Positions 10,429 through 20,228 of a stretch of 64,000 nt of DNA are shown piece by piece (within the stretch, counting starts at the first letter, position 1; each line of letters starts with the position of its first letter). A program made the translations under genes and the position numbers. Below the pieces are notes generated by a model. That model did no database searches and was not told where the DNA came from. It was given only the letters and a program-made list of their open reading frames with translations. The DNA is from Rhodospirillaceae bacterium. GTDB taxonomy: Bacteria > Pseudomonadota > Alphaproteobacteria > Rhodospirillales > UBA2165. The stretch covers positions 1 through 64,000 of the forward strand of contig JABHAA010000086.1 of assembly GCA_018674495.1 (NCBI GenBank). The letters run 5' to 3'.

Positions 10429-10929
10429 TTGGTGGCTGGATCTGGCAGCACAAACATGGCGCGGCTGATATCAGTCCAGAGCCTCTATGAAATGGAGATC
10501 GCCGGCGCCTCCTTTGACGACGTGATGCTGAGCCATCTTGAAAACCGCTGGGCCGGCCAAATGGACGATGAAGGCAAAGTTCGCACCGGCGCGCGCCGGC
10601 TGGCCCGGACCGACCGCAAGAAATTCGCCGATATTGTCCGCGGCGTCACCCGCGACCAGGAACGGCTGGATGGACTGGTGAGCGGCGCGCTGCCCGACGG
10701 CGAAACCATTGATCGGCTCGATCTGATCTTGCGCATCGTGCTCAGGGCAGGGGCGTATGAGCTTTATTCCTGCCCAAAAGTCCCGGCGCAGGTGGCGATA
10801 TCCGAATATGTCGACATCGCCAAGGCCTTCTACCACGAGGCCGAGCCAAGCCTGGTCAACGGTATTCTCGACCGCATCGGGCGCGTATTACGCCCCGCCG
10901 AGATCACCGGGAATAGTGGTGATGGTTAA
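10429..10929 (+). CDS. nusB: Transcription antitermination factor NusB
   Basis: LISVQSLYEMEIAG...VPAQVAISEYVDIAKAFYHEAEPSLVNGILDRI. Confidence 0.94.
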   Translation: MVAGSGSTNMARLISVQSLYEMEIAGASFDDVMLSHLENRWAGQMDDEGKVRTGARRLARTDRKKFADIVRGVTRDQERLDGLVSGALPDGETIDRLDLILRIVLRAGAYELYSCPKVPAQVAISEYVDIAKAFYHEAEPSLVNGILDRIGRVLRPAEITGNSGDG

Positions 10930-11920
10930 GGGTGCGCCCGAACGGCCCGGCGAATTTGGATTTATCGAAACCTACATGGCGCCGCTGGCGACCGGCAACG
11001 AAGGCGCCCTTGGCCTCAAAGATGACGCTGGCTTGTTCGATGTCGCCCCCGGCCATCGGGCGGTGGTGACAACCGATGCCCTAATCGCCGGCATTCATTT
11101 TCGCGATACCGATCCGCCCGACAGTGTCGGCGCCAAGGCGCTAGCCGTGAATTTGTCCGACCTGGCATCCATGGGCGCTGCGCCCCTGGGCTACACATTG
11201 ATCCTGGCGCTGCCCAAAGACTGGACCGCCGATTGGGCCGCCGGGTTCAGCAATGGTCTGGCGGCCATGCAACAACGCCATTCGTTGCAATTACTGGGCG
11301 GCGATACGGTTGCCGCAAATGGCCCGCTAACCATCGGCGTTACCGCTTTTGGTTCCGTGCCGGAGGGGCGCCAAATTATGCGCTCCGGCGCCGGGACAAG
11401 TGACGATATCTGGGTCTCGGGCAGCATCGGCGATGCCGCCCTGGCACTGGCAATATATAATGCAGGCGATAGCGATCGCATGGCGGCGCCTGAATACGCA
11501 GCCCTTCTGGACCGGTTGCAACGGCCCGAACCTCGCGTGGCGCTCGGCCAAAAGCTGGTCGGGATTGCCACGGCGGCCATCGATATCTCGGATGGCTTGG
11601 CCGCCGATCTCGGCCACCTTTGCCATGCATCGGCTATCGGCGCGAATATCGAGACAGAAAACATTCCATTGTCCGCCGCCGCCCGGGACTGCCTCGGCGC
11701 GCCGTCTTACGGCATGGATATTGTGATCGGCGGTGGCGATGACTACGAACTTCTGTTTACCGCGCCGCCAAGCCAGGCTGCCGACGTTACCCAGGCGGCG
11801 GAAAGGTCGGGGTGCGCGGTCACGCGAATCGGCCGCGCAAATGCGAAAAATCGGGTCCGCTTCGCTGCCGCGGACGGCCATGAAATAGAAATCAAGAAAC
11901 CCGGCTGGGCGCATTTTTGA
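10922..11920 (+). CDS. thiL: Thiamine-phosphate kinase
   Basis: DDAGLFDVAPGHRAVVTTDALIAGIHF, ALAVNLSDLASMGAAPLG, IDISDGLAADLGHL; start at 10922 inside longer ORF. Confidence 0.95.
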   Translation: MVKGAPERPGEFGFIETYMAPLATGNEGALGLKDDAGLFDVAPGHRAVVTTDALIAGIHFRDTDPPDSVGAKALAVNLSDLASMGAAPLGYTLILALPKDWTADWAAGFSNGLAAMQQRHSLQLLGGDTVAANGPLTIGVTAFGSVPEGRQIMRSGAGTSDDIWVSGSIGDAALALAIYNAGDSDRMAAPEYAALLDRLQRPEPRVALGQKLVGIATAAIDISDGLAADLGHLCHASAIGANIETENIPLSAAARDCLGAPSYGMDIVIGGGDDYELLFTAPPSQAADVTQAAERSGCAVTRIGRANAKNRVRFAAADGHEIEIKKPGWAHF

Positions 11921-11966
11921 CGATCCGGTTTAACGGCTGGAATGACACCGTATTCTCGGCTAACAT

Positions 11967-12467
11967 TTGATCATGCCTAAAATACTCATATTCATTATCG
12001 TCGGGGTGCTTCTGCTTGCGGGCGGCGGCGTCACTGTTATGCAGCAGATGGAGTTGGGGCCGTTCGCACCCGATGCGGTCGAAAGCGCCGAAGCCGGGAC
12101 CGAGGATGGCGCCGCCAAGCCCAAGAAGCCAAAAGAAGACGAGCCGGACCCGCCGATTTTTTTAACTCTGGACCCGATGGTTATTCCTATATTTCAAGGG
12201 GATAAGCTGAACACCAACATTCAGCTCACCATTCAGATCGAGGTTGCCAGAAAAGACGCGCCCGAGATGCGCAAGCGCATGACCAAGCTCAAAGATGCTT
12301 TGCTGCGCGATTTAATGGGTTTCGTGCCGCGCCATTTGCGCGATCACAAGGAGTTGGACATCGATATTTTGGGCCGCAGGCTGATGGTTATCGCCGAGCG
12401 CGCCGTCGGCAAGGGGCTTGTCGATAGTGTTCTGATACAAGGCATCCTCGACCGGCCCGCCAATTAG
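11967..12467 (+). CDS. FliL-like flagellar basal body-associated family protein
   Basis: Single N-terminal TM helix, acidic linker, then LDPMVIPIFQGDKLNTNIQLTIQIEV...LRDLMGFVP... Confidence 0.65.
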   Translation: MIMPKILIFIIVGVLLLAGGGVTVMQQMELGPFAPDAVESAEAGTEDGAAKPKKPKEDEPDPPIFLTLDPMVIPIFQGDKLNTNIQLTIQIEVARKDAPEMRKRMTKLKDALLRDLMGFVPRHLRDHKELDIDILGRRLMVIAERAVGKGLVDSVLIQGILDRPAN

Positions 12468-12622
12468 ATACCAGCCTATTGGCACAGCCGTTGCTAAGCT
12501 TCGATGGCCCGGTTGCTTTGCAGGGCCGTATCTGGCAAAAGTTTGCCGCCGTTTGACCGTACCCAAACATAGCGGTGCGCAATCCCACACAGGTATTTTC
12601 AATCCCAAAAGGATCAGTTGGA

Positions 12623-14719
12623 ATGGACAACGTCTCGATTTTTATTATTGCATGTGGCGTACTCGCCTTGATTTACAGCGCCTATGCGGTTCGCTCCATC
12701 CTGGCGGCGGACGCCGGCACGGAACGGATGCAGGAAATTGCCGCCGCCGTACAGGAAGGCGCGCGTGCTTACCTTAATCGCCAATACATGACCGTCGGCG
12801 TCGTCGGTGTCGTTATCGGCGTCATCCTTGGATTATTGCTCGGCCTGCCGACGGCGATCGGGTTTTTCATCGGTGCCATTCTGTCCGGCGCTGCCGGCTA
12901 TATCGGCATGAACGTTTCCGTGCGCGCCAATGTAAGAACCGCGGAAGCGGCCCGATCCCAGGGTCTCGGCGCGGGCCTGGAAATCGCCTTCAAGTCTGGC
13001 GCCATCACCGGCATGCTGGTGGTCGGGCTAGCGCTTCTCGGCGTCACCGTTTATTTCGAGCTGCTGCGCGAAATGTTCGAGTTGTCGAGCGCCGATGGCT
13101 CGGCGGAAATCCTTAAAGCGTTAGTCGGGCTTGCTTTCGGCGCCTCACTAATTTCCATATTCGCCCGCCTTGGCGGCGGCATCTTTACCAAGGGCGCTGA
13201 TGTCGGCGCCGACTTGGTCGGCAAGATCGAAGCTGGTATCCCCGAGGACGATCCACGCAACCCCGGCGTCATCGCCGACAATGTCGGCGACAATGTGGGC
13301 GACTGTGCGGGCATGGCGGCTGATTTGTTTGAGACTTATGCCGTGACGATCGTTGGCACCATGCTGCTGGGAGCGCTGTTTTTTACCGGCGCCGACCGTG
13401 AAACCCTGATGACGCTGCCGCTGTTGATCGGCGCCACTTGCATCGTTGCTTCGGTAATCGCCACTTTCTTCGTCCGCCTTGGGGCAAGCAATAATATCAT
13501 GGGCGCGCTTTATAAGGGCTTTATCGCCAGCGCTGTGATCTCGGCCATCTTCATTGGCGGTATTATTTCTTTGGGTGCCGGCTGGAACACCGTCTTTACC
13601 ACAAGTGGCGGCACATTTACCGGCACGGATCTGTACATATCCGCCCTGACCGGCTTGGTCGTCACCGGGCTGATTGTCTGGATCACCGAATATTACACCA
13701 GCACCGAAACCCGTCCGGTGCGCAGTATCGCCCGCGCATCCGAGACCGGCCATGGCACCAACGTCATCCAGGGCCTGGCCGTTTCCATGGAATCGACGGC
13801 GCTGCCGGTGATCGTCATTTGTGCCGGTATCATTGTTTCGTTCCTTACCGCCGGCCTTTACGGCCTATCCATTGCCGCCACGTCGATGCTGGCGCTGGCC
13901 GGCATGGTGGTGGCGCTCGACGCCTTCGGTCCGGTCACCGACAACGCCGGCGGCATCGCCGAAATGGCGAACTTGCCCGAAGAGGTGCGCAAAACTACCG
14001 ATGCCCTGGACGCCGTCGGCAATACTACCAAAGCGGTGACAAAGGGCTATGCCATCGGCTCAGCCGGCTTGGCGGCGCTGGTGCTGTTCGGTGCCTTCAA
14101 CCAGGAACTGCAGTCCGCGTTCCCGGATCTCAAAGTGAGTTTCAGGCTCGATGATCCGTTTGTCGTCGTCGGCTTGTTCATCGGCGGCTTGCTTCCCTAC
14201 CTGTTCGCTTCGCTGGGCATGATGGCTGTCGGCAGGGCCGCAGCCTCCGTGGTCATCGAAGTGCGCCGCCAGTTCAAGGAAATTCCAGGCATCATGGAGG
14301 GTACCGCCAAACCGGAATACGGCACGTGCGTCGATATGCTGACCAGGGCGGCGATCAAGGAAATGATCGTGCCGTCGTTGCTGCCCGTTCTAGCGCCGTT
14401 CGTTGTCTATTTCGTGATCTTGCCGATCGCAGGCCAGGCGGCAGCATTTACCACCGTCGGCGCCATGCTGATGGGCATCATCGTCACTGGGCTGTTTGTT
14501 GCCATATCGATGACCTCGGGCGGCGGCGCCTGGGACAATGCCAAGAAATATATCGAAGACGGGAACCACGGCGGCAAAGGCTCCGACGCCCATCACGCCG
14601 CCATCACCGGCGATACTGTCGGCGATCCTTACAAAGATACGGCAGGACCGGCGGTTAACCCGATGATCAAGATCACCAACATCGTCGCCATTCTGCTAAT
14701 CGCCATCCTCGCCGCCTAA
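12623..14719 (+). CDS. hppA: Membrane-bound proton-translocating pyrophosphatase (K+-insensitive type)
   Basis: Multi-[70 protein letters not shown]. Confidence 0.98.
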   Translation: MDNVSIFIIACGVLALIYSAYAVRSILAADAGTERMQEIAAAVQEGARAYLNRQYMTVGVVGVVIGVILGLLLGLPTAIGFFIGAILSGAAGYIGMNVSVRANVRTAEAARSQGLGAGLEIAFKSGAITGMLVVGLALLGVTVYFELLREMFELSSADGSAEILKALVGLAFGASLISIFARLGGGIFTKGADVGADLVGKIEAGIPEDDPRNPGVIADNVGDNVGDCAGMAADLFETYAVTIVGTMLLGALFFTGADRETLMTLPLLIGATCIVASVIATFFVRLGASNNIMGALYKGFIASAVISAIFIGGIISLGAGWNTVFTTSGGTFTGTDLYISALTGLVVTGLIVWITEYYTSTETRPVRSIARASETGHGTNVIQGLAVSMESTALPVIVICAGIIVSFLTAGLYGLSIAATSMLALAGMVVALDAFGPVTDNAGGIAEMANLPEEVRKTTDALDAVGNTTKAVTKGYAIGSAGLAALVLFGAFNQELQSAFPDLKVSFRLDDPFVVVGLFIGGLLPYLFASLGMMAVGRAAASVVIEVRRQFKEIPGIMEGTAKPEYGTCVDMLTRAAIKEMIVPSLLPVLAPFVVYFVILPIAGQAAAFTTVGAMLMGIIVTGLFVAISMTSGGGAWDNAKKYIEDGNHGGKGSDAHHAAITGDTVGDPYKDTAGPAVNPMIKITNIVAILLIAILAA

Positions 14720-14740
14720 CCGCGAACGCGACGCCAAACA

Positions 14741-14780
14741 AAAAGCCCTCCGGGAGCAATCCTCCCGGAGGGCTTTTATT
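14741..14780. terminator. Bidirectional intrinsic terminator between convergent hppA and bamE
   Basis: AAAAGCCCTCCGGGAG-CAAT-CCTCCCGGAGGGCTTTTATT: perfect stem with A-tract on one side and T-tract on the other. Confidence 0.95.
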
Positions 14781-14796
14781 GAATGTATCCAGCGCC

Positions 14797-15246
14797 TTAT
14801 TGCCCCTCCGATTTCTTTCCCTCGAAGCGGCCGATATTGCCGAACAATTGGCGCAAAAGTCCCAATTCATTCCCGGCGGTCGGCGTTTTGCGTTCAACCA
14901 TTTCCATCTTTCGGGCTTCCTCCAGACCGAATGTTTTGAGCGCCGTCACGATGCCGCGCTTATTGAAGCGAATAACAATAACCTTGCGTTCGATAATTTC
15001 GGGCTCGAAAAAAGCGACGGTTTTGGTCTTCTCGCTGACGTAGAACCAGACGTCACCGTTGAATGGCGCCAGGCTGGAAGGCGATCCCAAAATCTGTACC
15101 ACATCAGCTTTATTGACCTGGCCAACTTCGACTTCCGCCAACAAATCGGGATCGGGCAGATTTCCATGGGAATTTATACGCGGCGCGCAGGCACCAAGAG
15201 CCGCGGCGAAAATAACAGATGTAATCAAGGGTGATCGATGACCCAT
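14797..15246 (-). CDS. bamE: Outer membrane protein assembly factor BamE/SmpA family lipoprotein
   Basis: Signal peptide with AALGAC lipobox; GQVNKADVVQILGSPSSLAPFNGDVWFYVSEKTKTVAFFEPEIIERKVIVIRF. Confidence 0.92.
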   Translation of the reverse strand: MGHRSPLITSVIFAAALGACAPRINSHGNLPDPDLLAEVEVGQVNKADVVQILGSPSSLAPFNGDVWFYVSEKTKTVAFFEPEIIERKVIVIRFNKRGIVTALKTFGLEEARKMEMVERKTPTAGNELGLLRQLFGNIGRFEGKKSEGQ

Positions 15247-15420
15247 GGGAGCTGATTTTTCCTTCTATCCGAATAATTTGCCCGCCCGGCTGGCGCATGG
15301 GCGATGAACGGACTATATGGTAGCGGATTATAGCACAAGCCCAGCCACCAAAAAAGTGTCACGCGGGCGCCGCGCTCGGCGGCACCTACCAAATTTGGGT
15401 AAAGAGAGATAGCGTTTTCC

Positions 15421-15999
15421 ATGGGACTGTTTGATTTATTCCGGCGCCGCCAGAATCAGGATGCCGATTATCGGCTTTACGGAGCCATCGTGGATCAGGC
15501 ACGCCTACCGGCATTTTACAGCAATTGTGGCGTTCCCGACACGGTCAACGGGCGATTTGATCTGATTGGGCTACATGCCTATTTGGTAATGCGCTGCCTC
15601 AAGGGAATGGCGAATGAACGCGGTACCGGCTTGTCGCAACGATTGTTCGATATCATGTTTACCGATATGGACCGCAATTTGCGCGAAATGGGCGTCGGCG
15701 ATCTCAGCGTAGGCAAGAAGGTCAAGGCTATGGCGAAAGCCTTTTACGGGCGCGTCAAAGCCTATGACGAAGGGCTTGCGGGCGGGCCGGAAGCATTGGA
15801 GGACGCATTGCGCCGAAATTTGTTTATCGAAACGGAGCCCCGCGACGAAGACGTGGCGAAAATGGCCGCGTATTTGTCGCAATCGGTGGCCGCTTCCAGC
15901 TCCTGGACAATTGAAGCGTTGGAGGAGGGGCGGCTACAATTCCTTGCGCCGCCGCCGATGACCGAAACAAACGGCGCAACACAGGAGGAAAGCGCGTGA
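15421..15999 (+). CDS. Ubiquinol-cytochrome c chaperone family protein
   Basis: YGAIVDQARLPAFYSNCGVPDTVNGRFDLIGLHAYLVMRCLKG...LFDIMFTDMDRNLREMGVGDLSVGKKVKAMAKAFYGRVKAYD. Confidence 0.92.
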   Translation: MGLFDLFRRRQNQDADYRLYGAIVDQARLPAFYSNCGVPDTVNGRFDLIGLHAYLVMRCLKGMANERGTGLSQRLFDIMFTDMDRNLREMGVGDLSVGKKVKAMAKAFYGRVKAYDEGLAGGPEALEDALRRNLFIETEPRDEDVAKMAAYLSQSVAASSSWTIEALEEGRLQFLAPPPMTETNGATQEESA

Positions 16000-16535
16000 T
16001 GAAAATCACCGCCCCACCTGAGCCGGAATTTTCGCGGCTGCTCGCCGCCGATCCGACCAGCGCCAAGATCATTTCCGAACAGCTCAACGCCAGCAGTTCA
16101 GAATGCGCCGCGCTGGCGAAGCGTTTTGGTGTCGAAGCCATTCAAGATTTGCGCGCCGACTGCCGGCTCAGCGGGTTCGCCACGGGCAACCGCATGCGGC
16201 TGGAGGTTACGTTCAGCGCAGAGGTAAGGCAATTATGCGTCATCACGCTGGAACCGGTAGACACCAGCATCAACGCGAAATTTGCCCGCGAATATACACC
16301 GCCCGCCTTTACCGAAGATACGCAAGAGATAGTCATCGATCCCGACGCCGACGATCCCCCGGAAGCCATTCCCGAGGGGGGAATCGACGCCGGCGAGGCC
16401 GTTGCCGAGCAATTGGGGCTGGAGATCGACCCGTTTCCGCGCGCTCCCGGCGCCGAATTCGAAGAAATTACGGAAAACGAGCAGGCGGATCATCCGTTTG
16501 CTCAGCTCAAAAACCTTAAAATTGATGGTGATTGA
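15996..16535 (+). CDS. YceD/DUF177 family protein
   Basis: LSGFATGNRMRLEVTFSAEVRQLCVITLEPVDTSI...EFAREYTP; located directly upstream of rpmF, as is usual. Confidence 0.9.
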   Translation: MMKITAPPEPEFSRLLAADPTSAKIISEQLNASSSECAALAKRFGVEAIQDLRADCRLSGFATGNRMRLEVTFSAEVRQLCVITLEPVDTSINAKFAREYTPPAFTEDTQEIVIDPDADDPPEAIPEGGIDAGEAVAEQLGLEIDPFPRAPGAEFEEITENEQADHPFAQLKNLKIDGD

Positions 16536-16664
16536 GTAAAATTGACGCTCAATACCGCAGAATTCCGCCGCTTGCCCAATGAACAATTATCTGGTTTAAG
16601 TAGCGCCGCTTTTCATGGGCGGAAACATTGACGCCCAATTTCAAAAAATTAGAGTGAATTCAAG

Positions 16665-16850
16665 ATGGCTGTTCCAAAAAAGAAAATATCGCGCTCGCGC
16701 CGCGACATGCGTAGATCGCACGATTCGTTAAAAAGTCAAGCACACGGCGAGTGTTCCAACTGTGGTGAAATGAAGAGGCCACACCATGTTTGTCCGTCCT
16801 GTGGCTATTATGACGGACGTGAAGTTGTCGACATAGACGCGACAGTTTAA
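16665..16850 (+). CDS. rpmF: 50S ribosomal protein L32
   Basis: [55 protein letters not shown]. Confidence 0.98.
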   Translation: MAVPKKKISRSRRDMRRSHDSLKSQAHGECSNCGEMKRPHHVCPSCGYYDGREVVDIDATV

Positions 16851-16877
16851 CCGACCTGGGTCCGGAGACTGGACTTA

Positions 16878-17927
16878 ATGGCGCAGATCATAAGAGTCGC
16901 AATAGATGGCATGGGTGGTGACAATGCCCCCGACATGATCGTCGGCGGTATTGATCGTGCTTCCAAAGTGCTGGACGACGTCGAATTTCTTTTGTTCGGC
17001 GATGAGGCGCGTTTGCGCCCGCTGCTGGATGCCCATGCAGGCGCCAATGCGGTTACGGAGATTCGCCATACCGACGAAGCCATCTCGGCCGAGGAAAAAC
17101 CGACCGTCGCGCTCCGCACCGGAAAAAAATCCAGCATGCGGCTGGCTATCGATGCGGTCAAATCGGGCGAGGCGTCTGCCCTGGTTTCTGCGGGCAATAC
17201 CGGCGCGCTGATGGCTATGGCCACGGTCGTGCTGCGCACGCTGCCCGGCATCGACCGACCAGCAATCGCCGCCGCCCTGCCGACCCTGCGCAGCCAGACG
17301 GTGATGCTCGATCTCGGCGCCAATATCGATTGCAACGCGGACAATCTGGTTCAGTTTGCCGTCATGGGCGAAGTGTATGCCCGCGCCGAGATTGGATTGG
17401 CGCAACCCTCCATCGGCATACTGAATGTCGGGGTCGAGGGCCTCAAAGGCAACGATGCGGTCAAAGAGGCCAGCGCAATCCTGCAATCGTCGGATTTGCC
17501 GATTAAATTTTACGGCTTTATCGAGGGCGATGATATCGGCAAAGGGACCGTGGATGTGGTCGTCACCGATGGATTTACAGGTAACGTCGCTTTAAAAACC
17601 GCCGAGGGCGCGGTGAATATGTTCTCCCATCATTTGCGCACCGCCCTGAAGTCCAGTCTGCGCACGAAACTCGGCGCTTTGTTGTCCATGCCAGCGCTGC
17701 AAATCGTAAAAAACAAGTTCGATGCCAGACGTTACAACGGCGCCATGTTTGTTGGCCTAAATGGTATTTGCATCAAGAGCCACGGCGGAACCGATGCGGT
17801 TGGATTTGGCAATGCGCTCGGTGTTGCCGTCAATCTGGTGCGCCGTGATTTCAACGAGGTGATCAAAGAAGATTTAAGCCGCGTGATGCAAAATGATCGA
17901 CCCGAGATAAAGGCTGCGGTGAACTGA
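16878..17927 (+). CDS. plsX: Phosphate acyltransferase PlsX
   Basis: IRVAIDGMGGDNAPDMIVGG...VSAGNTGALMAMA...VTDGFTGNVALKTAEG. Confidence 0.97.
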   Translation: MAQIIRVAIDGMGGDNAPDMIVGGIDRASKVLDDVEFLLFGDEARLRPLLDAHAGANAVTEIRHTDEAISAEEKPTVALRTGKKSSMRLAIDAVKSGEASALVSAGNTGALMAMATVVLRTLPGIDRPAIAAALPTLRSQTVMLDLGANIDCNADNLVQFAVMGEVYARAEIGLAQPSIGILNVGVEGLKGNDAVKEASAILQSSDLPIKFYGFIEGDDIGKGTVDVVVTDGFTGNVALKTAEGAVNMFSHHLRTALKSSLRTKLGALLSMPALQIVKNKFDARRYNGAMFVGLNGICIKSHGGTDAVGFGNALGVAVNLVRRDFNEVIKEDLSRVMQNDRPEIKAAVN

Positions 17928-18904
17928 TGAGCTTGCGCACCAGATTTATCGGCTGCGGCTCGTACCTTCCGGAGAATATCGTCACCAACCAGGAACTCGC
18001 CAAATCCGTCGACACCTCCGACGAATGGATCACGGCACGCACCGGCATCAAGCGCCGCCATATCGCGGCCGAAGGCGAATACACCTCCGACCTGGCCCGC
18101 CAGGCGGCCGTGGCTGCGCTGGACAGCGCAGGCCTCAAGCCCAACGATCTGGACCTGATCATCGTCGGCACCACCACGCCGGACGAGGTATTTCCAGCCA
18201 CCGCGGTAACCTTGCAGGGTCAGCTTGGCCTGACCGGCGGCGCCGCATTCGATATCCAGGCGGTTTGCTCCGGCTTTATCTATGGACTTTCCGTCGCCGA
18301 CAGCATGCTCAGGGGCGGGACGGCGAAAACGGCGCTGGTGGTTGGCGCCGAAACCATGTCACGCATCCTGGATTGGGAAGACCGGTCCACCTGCGTGTTG
18401 TTCGGAGACGGCGCCGGTGCGGTTATCCTGCGCGCCGACAACGGCGCCGACGAAAGCAACGAGGCGCCGGGCATATTATCGACCCATATTCATTCCGATG
18501 GCAATTTGCGCGATCTGTTGTATTGCGCCGGCGGCCCTTCGACGACCGGTAATGCAGGCGTTCTGAAAATGATGGGCAAGGACGTCTACAAGCATGCCGT
18601 CACCAACCTCGCTAATGTGGTCGTCGAAGCGTTAGAGGCCAACCAGTTGAATCCTGAAGACATTGATTGGCTGGTCCCGCATCAGGCCAACAGGCGCATC
18701 ATCGACAGCACCGTCAAGAAGCTGGGATTGGCCGAAGACAAGGTGGTGATGACCATCGCCGATCATGCCAATACCTCGGCGGCATCGATCCCTTTGGCCC
18801 TCGACGTCGCCATAACCGATGGCCGCATCAAAAACGGCGATCTGATATTAATGGAGGCGATGGGCGGCGGTTTGACCTGGGGCGCCGCCATGGTGCGCTG
18901 GTAG
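17927..18904 (+). CDS. fabH: Beta-ketoacyl-ACP synthase III
   Basis: GCGSYLPENIVTNQELA...FDIQAVCSGFIYGLSVAD...VPHQANRRIIDSTVKKLG...DHANTSAASIPLAL. Confidence 0.97.
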   Translation: MSLRTRFIGCGSYLPENIVTNQELAKSVDTSDEWITARTGIKRRHIAAEGEYTSDLARQAAVAALDSAGLKPNDLDLIIVGTTTPDEVFPATAVTLQGQLGLTGGAAFDIQAVCSGFIYGLSVADSMLRGGTAKTALVVGAETMSRILDWEDRSTCVLFGDGAGAVILRADNGADESNEAPGILSTHIHSDGNLRDLLYCAGGPSTTGNAGVLKMMGKDVYKHAVTNLANVVVEALEANQLNPEDIDWLVPHQANRRIIDSTVKKLGLAEDKVVMTIADHANTSAASIPLALDVAITDGRIKNGDLILMEAMGGGLTWGAAMVRW

Positions 18905-19026
18905 GCAAATTCCGGGCGATGAAATTTGGCGTTAAATTCATTACCTATCCCGTTGAAATTGATAAACATCTCGCGTAAAATAACCTCAATTAAATGACAC
19001 GCGTCACATCAGGGGAAGCTTAGGCG

Positions 19027-19338
19027 ATGGCTGGAAATACCATTACCCGTTCGCAGTTGAGCGAGGCCGTCTACCAGGAAGTCGGTCTGTCGCGCAACGA
19101 ATCTGCGGATTTACTTGAATCTGTTCTCAACAAAATCTCGGACACATTGGCCGCCGGCGAATCGGTCAAGATATCATCCTTTGGCAGTTTTTCGGTCCGC
19201 GAGAAAGGCCAGCGGGTCGGCCGTAATCCGAAAACCGGCGAAGAAGTGCCGATATTGCCGCGCAAGGTTCTGGTTTTCAGGCCGTCGCAAGTCTTGAAGA
19301 GCCAGATCGCGGATTCCGGCTCGGACCCGATTTCCTGA
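19027..19338 (+). CDS. ihfA: Integration host factor subunit alpha
   Basis: [30 protein letters not shown]...[45 protein letters not shown]. Confidence 0.96.
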   Translation: MAGNTITRSQLSEAVYQEVGLSRNESADLLESVLNKISDTLAAGESVKISSFGSFSVREKGQRVGRNPKTGEEVPILPRKVLVFRPSQVLKSQIADSGSDPIS

Positions 19339-19353
19339 TAACGCCGGGTTGGC

Positions 19354-19761
19354 ATGGCGTTATCGGCGGAACAGCTTTCATCAAACCGGCGGGACGGAAA
19401 ATCCGCGACCGCTTTTCGCACCATAAGCGAGGTTGCCGGAGCCCTTGATCTGCCGCAGCATGTGCTGCGCTTTTGGGAAAGCAAATTTCCGCAGATCAAA
19501 CCCATGAAGCGGGGCGGCGGGCGGCGCTATTACCGGCCCGAGGACCTGGATGTCCTACGCCGCATCAAAAGCCTCTTGTATGACGACGGCTACACCATCA
19601 AGGGCGCCCAGAAGCTCTTGAAAGACGGCGGTGAAGCATCAACGCAAGAGGCGCCGGTGGAACGCGCCGCCGCCAAACCGGAACCAGCGTCCGGCGCGGC
19701 CAACCAAGACGCCCTTCTGGAAGTGCTGGCCGAGCTCGAAGACATCAAGAAACTGCTCTAG
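19354..19761 (+). CDS. MerR family transcriptional regulator
   Basis: [68 protein letters not shown]; directly follows ihfA, a common alphaproteobacterial arrangement. Confidence 0.94.
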   Translation: MALSAEQLSSNRRDGKSATAFRTISEVAGALDLPQHVLRFWESKFPQIKPMKRGGGRRYYRPEDLDVLRRIKSLLYDDGYTIKGAQKLLKDGGEASTQEAPVERAAAKPEPASGAANQDALLEVLAELEDIKKLL

Positions 19762-20222
19762 CCGCCGAACCTTATTTTCGCCTGTTCGAGCATCGCTGTG
19801 CGCCAATCATCATCGGGCGCCCCTGGGCGCGCCGCATCGCATCCGACCGGCCCCCAAGGCGCGGCTTCACTTGTGTACATTTCCCCCAAAATTTCCATCC
19901 AGCTCATGTCATCGAAGGCCCCGGCGGCCAATACCTGACGGCCCGGTATCAGGGTCAGGTGCCAGCGCACGGTGGTACCGCATTCGGTGCAGAATTCATA
20001 ATGGACGGGATTGCCGCTGTCGCCGGTGCGGGTATGGGTCTTGGTCTCGCCGCTGAATTCCTTGATGCGGCTTTCGTCCACCACCACCGAGATACCGTAA
20101 TCGCTACCGGTTCGTTTGCGGCAGGTTGCGCAATGGCACGCCGATATCCAGATGGGCGGCGCACCAAGTTCGAACCGCACGGCGCCGCAGTTGCAGCCGC
20201 CCTTATACTGATCCATTGCCAA
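19758..20222 (-). CDS. GFA (glutathione-dependent formaldehyde-activating enzyme-like) family protein
   Basis: [13 protein letters not shown]...[15 protein letters not shown]...FCTECGTTV cysteine pattern. Confidence 0.92.
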   Translation of the reverse strand: MAMDQYKGGCNCGAVRFELGAPPIWISACHCATCRKRTGSDYGISVVVDESRIKEFSGETKTHTRTGDSGNPVHYEFCTECGTTVRWHLTLIPGRQVLAAGAFDDMSWMEILGEMYTSEAAPWGPVGCDAARPGAPDDDWRTAMLEQAKIRFGG

Positions 20223-20228
20223 AGCCTC

